From the NCBI GenBank assembly GCA_037042915.1, contig CM073200.1, forward strand, positions 3,592,832-3,656,831: a stretch of DNA of 64,000 nt, in the 5' to 3' direction. Positions 56,724 through 64,000 of the stretch are shown here, piece by piece. Under the pieces are notes generated by a model. It worked only from the letters and a program-made list of their open reading frames with translations. It ran no database searches and was not told where the DNA came from. The stretch comes from Auricularia sp. M13. Its lineage: Eukaryota > Basidiomycota > Agaricomycetes > Auriculariales > Auriculariaceae. The stretch's first letter is position 1. The number at the start of each line of letters is the position of its first letter. The position numbers were made by a program, and so were the translations under genes.

Positions 56724-58577
56724 ATGTCGCATTCCCGCCCGGGCTCCCGCGCCTCCCAGCGGCCAGGCTCGCGCTCGTCCTTCCGCGCCTCCAGCCCTGC
56801 GCCGGAGGACTCGGGTCGGTGCTCAGGCGTTATTATATTCGCTGTCGCTATGCACTCATTTCATTGTATCCAGTCGGCCTCAGGACGCAGATATCGACCG
56901 TCAAGCACGAAATACGACAGCAGACGGCCAGGCTGCAGTCGCTGGAGAGCGCCCTGCAGCGGGCCCCGCGCCCCATCCCGAATCTGTCGCCGACGTCGCC
57001 CGAGAACCCGCTTCGACGGCGCAGCTCGCTCAACGATGCCGCCCTCGCCGCCAACAACCACGACTCGCTCATTCCCATCCCATCCCGCAACCGCAACAGC
57101 AACACGCACCAGCAGGGCATCAAGGAGGGCGTCCCGCTCGACTCTCTCCAGACAGACGTCGCCACCGGCCGTCGCGCAGGCAGCCCGACCAGGAGCATCA
57201 GCCGTGCGTCCATTTGCGGCTCTCGACGCTGAGCGTGCTCGTCTGACGCTCTGTGCTGCTGCAGGCATACCCGTGGCATCCGTAGGCGCGTCATGCTCAA
57301 GTCCAGGCACGATGTCCGCAGCTGCTCACACTGCTCTCAGGGCACGCGCGAACGCTGGCAGAGGAGGGCGCGGCAAGTCCGTCCGACACCAGCGGTCTGC
57401 TCGATCCATCTCTGCTGCAGGCCCCGCCGTCGCCAGGCGCGTCCGGCCGGCGTTCAGTATGTCCTGCACGCCCGTGTTCCTTGCCCCACATCACTGAAGC
57501 ACGCTCCAGGTCGGAGGCGGCGGCGGCAACACGACCCGTGTCCTCGCCGATCTGCAGGCCGGGGTGCTTTCTGCCCGATCCGCCTTGGAGAACACCAAGG
57601 GCCAGCTCCGGCAATCACAGCGCACCGTCGCGCAGGTGCGTTCTTTTGGGCGTTCTCTTCTCTCGTGCCACTCGCCGCGCATTCCCTCGTGCCATTTCTT
57701 TTCTCTCGTACAATGAGCTGATACTCCCTTTTGCGGTGCAGCTCACGCGTCAAACTGAGGACTTGAAGGAAGGCCGGGAGCGCCTGCGCATCGAGATAGA
57801 GGGGCTCAATAACGTCCGTCGTCTCGGCGTCTGATCATTGACGTGTGCAACTGCTCACCGCGTTTGGTAGGTTGTTGCAAGAAAAGAGCGTCTACTACAA
57901 GAGGTCAGAAACGAAATTTCGCGCAAGAAACCGCGCCACTGACGCACGGCTGCTGACGCAGGTGCTCGAGCGCGCGCGCAAGGCGGAAGCAGAGGCCGCG
58001 GCGCTCAAGGCGCAGCTGAAGACGGAGACGGCGGCGACGAAGCGCTCGCTGCGCGACATGGAGGCCGCGCTGTCCGAGGCGACGGCGCTCTCGCAGAAGA
58101 GCGCGAGCGAGTACGCCGCGCTGCAGTCCTCGTTCGCGCGCCTCGGCGAGGGCTGGCGGCGCGAGCTCGACGGCGTGCGCGAGGAGATGCGCGCGCGCGA
58201 GGAGACGCTGCGCAAGGAGGCCGACGAGATCGGCGTCAAGTACCGCAGCCTCGTCAAGCTGGTCCAGGCGTCCGCGTCCGAGCGCGCCAAGCTCGAGGCG
58301 GCCAAGAAGGACGCCGCTGCGGTCGACAAGCAGTTCGCGGACGAATTCCGTACTGAGCTGACGCGGTTGGCGGAGGAGATCGAGCGCTCGAGTTTGCAGA
58401 GCAAGGAGGATTCCCGGATGACTGGGTGCGGTTGGCCTCTGCCGATTTTGAGTATCGTTTCTGACGCGCGGGATGCACAGGGTCGTGAAGGACGAGCTCG
58501 ACCGGATTCTGCGGCTCATGCATGCGATCGGCCGTGCCTCCGCATCGGACGACGAGGACACCACACTGGACCTGTAA
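56724..58577 (+). CDS. Coiled-coil protein, SHE3-like (annotated in Agaricomycetes as SWI5-dependent HO expression protein 3)
   Basis: About 480 residues. A Ser/Arg-rich start (MSHSRPGSRASQRPGSRSSF) leads to a long coiled coil: EIRQQTARLQSLESALQR, then VLADLQAGVLSARSALENTK, LTRQTEDLKEGRERLRIEIE, VVARKERLLQEVLERARKAE and a long Ala/Glu-rich helix, ending DELDRILRLMHAIGR and an acidic tail. I recognise the pattern from basidiomycete She3-like proteins, which link mRNA cargo to myosin in yeast; the role here is inferred. Two one-base losses break the frame: 56813-56815 (G run) and 57316-57317 (C run, RHDV to PQLLTLLSG). Other introns are in phase. Confidence 0.75.
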
Positions 58578-58864
58578 ATTCGGCATCGCATACCCCACGC
58601 TTTCCTTCACCGACCCTCCCGCTCCCACGCACGTTCTCGCTCTTTCACATTATTACCGCCCACTCAATGTTTTCGCTGCACATGTCTTCTCACTCACGCA
58701 ATGCTGTCCCAAGTCCTGAAATGCAATCCCTCTATGTGTTGATGTCGTGCAATACATTATGCTCCGGAGTAAAATGCTAAGCTAGTGGGTAGTTGAGTGA
58801 TTGGTTTCGACAGCAGGCAAGCAAACGTCTACAGTGATGGAAGGCGAACAAAACGAGAAGAGGC
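58578..58864. terminator. Convergent intergenic region
   Basis: 287 bp between the stop codons of the SHE3-like gene (plus) and HMG-CoA synthase (minus). Both transcripts must end here. No gene seen. Confidence 0.35.
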
Positions 58865-60593
58865 TCATGCCTTGGGCACGACGGCGTACTTGCGGCGGTA
58901 CATCTCGTCGATGCTCTCGAGGTAGTATGAGCCGGGCCAGAGGTTGTCGAGCGAGCCGGACGGGGTGTACGACTTGGCGTTGTGGTTCTTCTCGCGCACC
59001 TCGAGCGCGGTGATGAACTCGGACGGGTGGACGACGCTCATGGCCGCGAGGCGGTTGATGAGGTCCATCTTGGTCTGCATCTCCGTCGTGTCGCCGACGA
59101 CGCGGATGGAGAAGAACGAGCTCGCGCAGCCGGAGCCGTACGCGAACATCGACGCGCGCTTGCCGCGCAGCTCGGCGGGCGCGACGGACGCGATGAGCGA
59201 GGCGAGCGCGCCGTAGAGCGACGCGGTGTACATGTTGCCGCAGCGCTTGGAGCAGCGCAGCGTCGGGCCGACCTTGGCCGCGTACTCGCCCTTGGCGGCC
59301 GCGATCATCGTCTTCTCGAGGCCCTTGTCCGTCAGCGACGCCTTGTGCGAGAGCGCGAGCAGCGTGTCGGGCGACGGCACGGCGGCGAAGCGCGGGTCCG
59401 AGGGCGTCGAGACGAAGTCCTTGTAGACCAGGCGCGCGTGGCCCTTCTGCACCTGCTTGCCGTACGGCGTGTGGAACACGTGGTAGTCGAAGTCCTCCAG
59501 GCTCGTGGTCTGCGCCTTGACGGCCGCATGGCCGTTCGCATGGCCGTTGGTGGCATGGCCGTTGGCATGCCCGTTCGCGGCGGGAGCCTTGAGGAATTTG
59601 GAGACCTTCTGGCGGTAGTGCGTGTAGGTCGCGTCGAGCGCGTCGATGTACGTCGTCACGGACAGCGGGCCGTCGACGGTGGGGTACTCCGAGTCGAGCT
59701 TGGGCTTGTAGAAGTCGTACGTGTTGGCCATGTAGGTGCCGTGCACGGCTGTGTGGCAGCGGGGCCAAACCGTCAGCGATGGGCGCCCAGGTTAAGCTAC
59801 TGTATTGGGCACTCACGTTCAAACACGATAGGCGCGTTGGGCCCAATGAGCAGTGCGCAGGCGCCTGCACCTCCCACCGGGCGCGCGCTACCCTCTGCGT
59901 AGATGGCGATGTCGCCGGCGAACACAATGGCATTGCGGCCGTCCCACTAAGACGAGATTGATGTGAGACACAGGCAGGGGGGGAAGGCTCAGCACCAGCG
60001 GGCGGTACGCACGGAACGGGACTCGACCCAGTTGATGGCGTTGAAGAGAGCAGCGGTGGAGCCGTAGCACGCGGTCTTGGAGTCGATGCCCTCGATGTCG
60101 CTGTTGCCGGAGGCGGCGAAGAGGTCCATGAGATGGGTTTTGACCGACTTGGACTTGTCGAGGATGGTCTCTGTGCCGACGTCGAGACGGCCAATGCTCT
60201 TGGGGTCGATGTTGTACTTTTCGAGCAGCGACGCGACGACTGAGCGTGTCAGACGGTGTGCAGACTGGCTAGACAGAATGGCTCACCGGTGAGGGCCAGC
60301 GAGTTGACGTCCTCGCGGTCGTCGGTGAAGGCCATGAACTCTTGTCCTGGGTGAGACACGGGCGTGAGCTGGGGGAGCGACTGTGGCTAGGGCACGCGTT
60401 ACCGAGGCCGATTGTGTATTTTCCCTTGGAGACGCCATCAAAGACCTCGAGGTCCTCTTCGGAGATGCACTGGGACGCGTGAGACTGGGCCGAGAACGGG
60501 ACGGGATCCACTGACGCGTTTTGGGAAATACATCTCCATGGCGAGGATGCCGACGTTCGTGGGGCGCGGACGGTCGTAGTCGAACGAGGGCAT
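58865..60593 (-). CDS. ERG13: Hydroxymethylglutaryl-CoA synthase
   Basis: About 480 residues in six exons. [20 protein letters not shown] opens it, then [20 protein letters not shown]. The catalytic Cys lies in [20 protein letters not shown], followed by [20 protein letters not shown] and [39 protein letters not shown] carries the active-site His region, and [17 protein letters not shown] is conserved. It condenses acetyl-CoA with acetoacetyl-CoA for the mevalonate and ergosterol pathway. An unusual insert of NGHA repeats (about 59516-59580) sits in a surface loop. All introns are in phase; no frame faults. The long open frame in another minus phase is a GC shadow. Confidence 0.95.
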
Positions 60594-60895
60594 TGCGGGG
60601 GGGGGGAATGGGCAGTGGGCAGTGGGGGACGAGGAAAAAGAAAGCAACAAGCGACGGGGCTTTTATATGGCTGGAGTCTCGCCTATGCGCGGTCGAAATT
60701 TGTGGCGTGTCCGCTCGTACGATTCAGCGCTCGGCTCATTTCCCGTCACTTCAGTCGCGCGCGCGTATATTGGGTCAGGCCACGCGCAGGATTAGGTACT
60801 GTAGCGGGGGAGCAAGCCGTGTATATGCGTAGCTAGTAGTTGCCAGGCCCGGAGCCCAAACACGGCCAACATGCAAACCGCAGGCCCGCACAGCG
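60594..60895. promoter_or_regulatory. Divergent intergenic region, ERG13 / UBP
   Basis: 302 bp between the start codons. A run of G (60596-60606) lies directly before the ERG13 ATG. It must hold both promoters. A sterol-response site could not be identified by eye. Confidence 0.45.
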
Positions 60896-63800
60896 ATGAC
60901 CGCTCTCGACGCTGCAAAGAAACGCGCGACCACAAACTTTGACAGCGTCAAGAAGGGCTCCTCCCACGCCCTGCTCGGCCTCGCCGTCAAGTCCATCGAC
61001 GAGGCCACCGCCGCCGTCGACGCAGACGACGCAGACGACGCGTCCGTCTATGCCAAATACTGGCTCGGCGTCCTGTGAATGCGCCCCCTGCCCGTGCCCG
61101 CCCGCGGCTGATCGTAGACCCAGGCTCCTGCACCATATTCTCAAGGCACCGACAAAGGAGCTACAGGAGCTGCAGCACCAGTTAACAAGTGCTAGCGAGG
61201 TCCGTCGGCGCTACCGTCCCTTGGCTCCTGCGCCCAATGCTGCTGCATGCTTACCGCCCGTCCCCGCCGCAGAAGCAGAAGGACGCTGGCAGGGCCATGG
61301 AAAAAGTGCAGGCGCGCCTCAAGTTGCGGTGCGCAGTTCGCCATTCACCGCCGCAATCCGCTTGAGCTCATCCCGCGCCTAGGCAGATGCAGCCGCCGCC
61401 GGCCCCGGCCCCGGCCCAGCCAGAGTCTGAGCGCAACGGCGACCCGTCGTCGTCCATGGGCTCGATAACAGATCGAATGCGCGCCCTGCGCGAAGCCGGA
61501 CTGGCTGACCCGGCAGTCAAGCGCGCAGCTCACCATGTCCCCAAGGCCGCCTCCGTCTCGGTCACCCAGACCACAGCGACCTCGCCGCATGCATTCGTGC
61601 CGGTGTCCAGCCTAGGCCCGCCGTCGCCCGCGTCCAACTCGTTCACCTCCACGCTGCCCACGTCCGCGCGTCATCACAACCTCTCCAACATCGCCTCCAC
61701 CTCGGCCTCGTCCTCCGCCGCAGCATCCACTGCATCGTCTCCCACCTTTAGCATGCGCTCCGAACAGGATTTTACCACCAATTTCCCGTCCATTGACGAA
61801 CTTGAAGCCTCGTTCAGTTTTCCATCCGTCCCCACCTCGCCCCCAGGCTCTTCAACTTCACCAGCGTTCAACGGACTTGGTTATTCGTCCTTCTCTTCTC
61901 CGCCACTCCCATCATCTAGCGGACCCCGTTCGTCGCGCTCGCATTCTATCGCCTCGACCTCCCGCATCACCCCAACTGCACCATCCGCGTCTACGTCTGT
62001 ATCACCTACGCCACCCGACACGACTCGGTCGTCCCGTGCTCCTTCGGCATCATCATCAACGCGAATACAAAAGCCTGAGCCGCCGAAGCCAACGGACATC
62101 TCCCCGCGTGAATTGAAAGCGACGCTGGACTCGCACCTCAAGGTTCTCCTACTCGACGTCCGCAACCGGGATGAATACGACCGCAAGCACATTAACGGGA
62201 GCGGCGATGCCGTCGTGTGCATCGAGCCCAGCATCCTACTTCGCGAGCAGTGCGTCATTTTCCCGCAGCGGTTGTCGATATCTAATCGGCATCGCGCATC
62301 TAGGGTGACCAGCCAGGCGATTGAGTCCGCGCTTGTCGTCGGGCCCAGCCAGGACCACGCTGTGTTTCGCAACCGCGGCAAGTTCGACGTTGTCGTCATC
62401 TATGACGAGAAGACCGAAAGCGTCGCCGCAGCCAGCCCTGCCGTCAGTCGGCTTATCCGCGCGATATACGACGACGAGCTCGTGCAGCGGCTGAAAGCGG
62501 CGCCGCGGTTCCTGGCGGGCGGCCTGCAGGCGTGGTCGAAGGAGTTTGCGGCGGAGGTGATTGTCGCGCATGCGTCCGGCAGCCCTGCGGTGGCGGCACA
62601 CAAGACGCCGCCGGAGGTGCCGCGACATACGAAGCCGCTCGTGTCGGCGCTTTCGATGCAGACGCCCACGGCGCCGACGTTCTTCGACGCTAGGCCGCCG
62701 GCAGTCTCTGTCGTACCATCCTCGGCGGTCGTTTCGCCCTCCACCGCTGTGTCGTATCCGTCTGCACTTCCCAATGGCACCGGCTCGGCGGCCGACCACG
62801 CTGCTGCTGCGACCCCAGCGACGTTTGATGTGACTGGACAGTGAGTGGTCTTTCGTGAAGTGGGCGTGCGCTGACAGCTTGTCGTGACTAGGTCGGACAC
62901 GCGGCCGCCAGAGTCGCCCGTCACAGAAACCGTGCGTCGGCTCAATCGGAAGCCTACGATTTCGCGGCCGCCCTCGGCGGGCCCGATGTCTGCGTACCGC
63001 CGGACAGCCATGCATGATATGGTGCGTATGCGCAGTGCCGCTTCAGCGCAGGAGTTGACGACACTGTGCAGCAGCTGTCGCCCACCGCGTCTACCTCGAC
63101 ATCATCGCCGATCCAGTACCCGTCGCCCATCCGCGCGTTCTCGCCGCAGACGCTGAACCAGTCGACGACGTCGCTGGCGTCCTCGCTGCTGAGCTCGCAC
63201 GACACCGGGGGGCTGGTGCAGGCCCCGCCCACGGCGTCCGTGAGTAGCTCGCCGCTCGCGCGCCGTCGGTCGGACTATATCGAGCAGTCGCAGATGCCCT
63301 ACGCCGGCGCGCCGGCCGCCTCTGTGTCCGGCTCGCGCATCGACTATCCGCAGGTCATCCGCCCGCCGCCGCCCGTCGCGCGCCAGGACCAGCGCCCGCT
63401 CCCGCCCAAGCCGCCGCTCATCGCGAGCGACTATCCCGTCATGAGCTGGAGCGAGATGCAGGTCGCGACGTCCGGCCTGAAGAATTTGGGCAATACGTGC
63501 TATATGAACGCCACCATCCAGTGCTTGAGTGCGACCGTGCCGTTTGCGAGGTTCTTTACGGGTGTGTTGCGCCATTTTTGTGCGCGTTGTTATTTGGCTA
63601 AATAGGCGGGCCAGATGGACGGTGGAAGACGGCGGTCAATATGGTCAACCCTCTGGGGACCAAGGGCAATTGGCCAATGCGTTTGCGACGCTGTTGCACG
63701 AGATGTGGCACGGCGACTTGCCGTATCGGTCACCCTATGCATTCCGGGTGCGTCCACCTCTTAATTATCTTTTTTTTGCCCTTCATGCTCATCCACGTCC

Positions 63801-64000
63801 GCTGCAGAAAACGGTGTGTGCATCCGCGAAGCAGTTTGCGAATTCGGAGCAGCACGACTGCCAAGAGTTCCTGAGCGCGCTGCTCGATGGGCTGCACGAG
63901 GACCTGAACCGCATCATCGCCAAGCCGACCGTCGAGACCAGCCCAGAGCGCGAGGCGGAGCTGGAGACGCTTCCGGTGCAGATCGCTAGCGAGCAGGAGT
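60896..64000 (+). CDS. DOA4/USP8-like ubiquitin-specific protease, 5' part (runs off the window)
   Basis: N-terminal helical (USP8-dimerisation or MIT-like) region: VYAKYWLGVL, then LLHHILKAPTKELQELQHQ and KQKDAGRAMEKVQARLK. A Ser/Pro-rich stretch leads to a rhodanese domain (VLLLDVRNRDEYDRKHINGS to FLAGGLQAWSKEF), more low-complexity sequence, and the start of the USP catalytic domain with the Cys box GLKNLGNTCYMNATIQCLS and later the QQDC-like box EQHDCQEFLSALLDGLHEDL. This order is that of yeast Doa4/Ubp5 and USP8, which recover ubiquitin at endosomes. One base is missing in a G run at 63664-63666 (NPLGTK to QLANAFATLLHEMWHGDL). The His box and 3' end are beyond the window. Confidence 0.9.

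Noticed and set aside
56337-57497. 386-codon plus-strand open frame across NUP35 exons and the SHE3-like gene
   Set aside because: It reads through NUP35 on the wrong strand and in the wrong phase of the coiled-coil gene; composition is low-complexity.
58782-60194. 470-codon minus-strand open frame in another phase of HMG-CoA synthase
   Set aside because: Arg-rich shadow frame; the true phase encodes an unmistakable HMG-CoA synthase with in-phase introns.
1-64000. A secondary-metabolite cluster or other coordinated multi-gene system
   Set aside because: Transporters, lipase and REG1 are near each other, but no backbone synthase, pathway regulator or set of tailoring enzymes is present; the rest are housekeeping genes.

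Overview
This window is nuclear DNA of a filamentous basidiomycete, most likely an Agaricomycete. Genes are tightly packed and interrupted by many short introns of about 45-70 nt. Coding GC is high. The proteins match fungal families, and domain mixes such as REG1/DUF1752, SNT2, YEA4, MPE1 and a SHE3-like coiled coil point the same way. No bacterial operons, CRISPR arrays or rRNA genes were seen. I traced about 30 protein genes by following splice sites by hand; species cannot be fixed from sequence alone.

Layout. 1-2.1 kb: the 5' part of an unknown Ser/Pro-rich gene and a RING/coiled-coil gene. 2.3-8.4 kb: a full-length YOR1-type ABCC transporter. 9.0-11.2 kb: a REG1-like protein phosphatase 1 regulator. 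11.9-14.8 kb: an allantoate/nicotinate-type MFS permease. 14.8-17.1 kb: repeat-rich, no intact gene. 17.1-20.8 kb: a hexose transporter and a secreted class 3 lipase. 21.1-24.5 kb: VPS9 (Rab5 GEF) and an unknown single-exon gene. 24.5-27.4 kb: poorly resolved, gene-like fragments. 27.4-30 kb: tubulin cofactor B, a small zinc-finger protein and an unknown membrane protein. 30.3-52.2 kb: a housekeeping run: SNT2, p24, RPF1, UCH-type ubiquitin hydrolase, ZPR1, MPE1, VPS5, ALG5, CAF40, guanylate kinase, vacuolar carboxypeptidase S, YEA4. 52.2-54.9 kb: a nested pair of DNA transposons. 55.4-64 kb: NUP35/NUP53, a SHE3-like coiled coil, HMG-CoA synthase and the 5' part of a DOA4/USP8-like deubiquitinase that runs off the end.

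Themes. Several genes serve membrane traffic and the secretory pathway (VPS9, VPS5, p24, ALG5, YEA4), ubiquitin turnover (RING, UCH, DOA4-like UBP), mRNA/rRNA processing (MPE1, CAF40, RPF1) and carbon control or uptake (REG1, hexose transporter). They look like a syntenic block rather than a functional cluster. I found no convincing new multi-gene system.

Most notable observations. (1) About a dozen conserved genes lose frame at single points, nearly always a one-base loss in a G/C run; this looks like systematic homopolymer error in the assembly, though real pseudogenes are not excluded. (2) Four introns fit only as GC-AG. (3) Micro-exons of 9-21 nt. (4) Four divergent gene pairs with only 46-109 bp between start codons. 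(5) A Tc1/mariner-type element with TA duplications nested in a larger terminal-inverted-repeat element that ends 26 bp from the YEA4 start codon.
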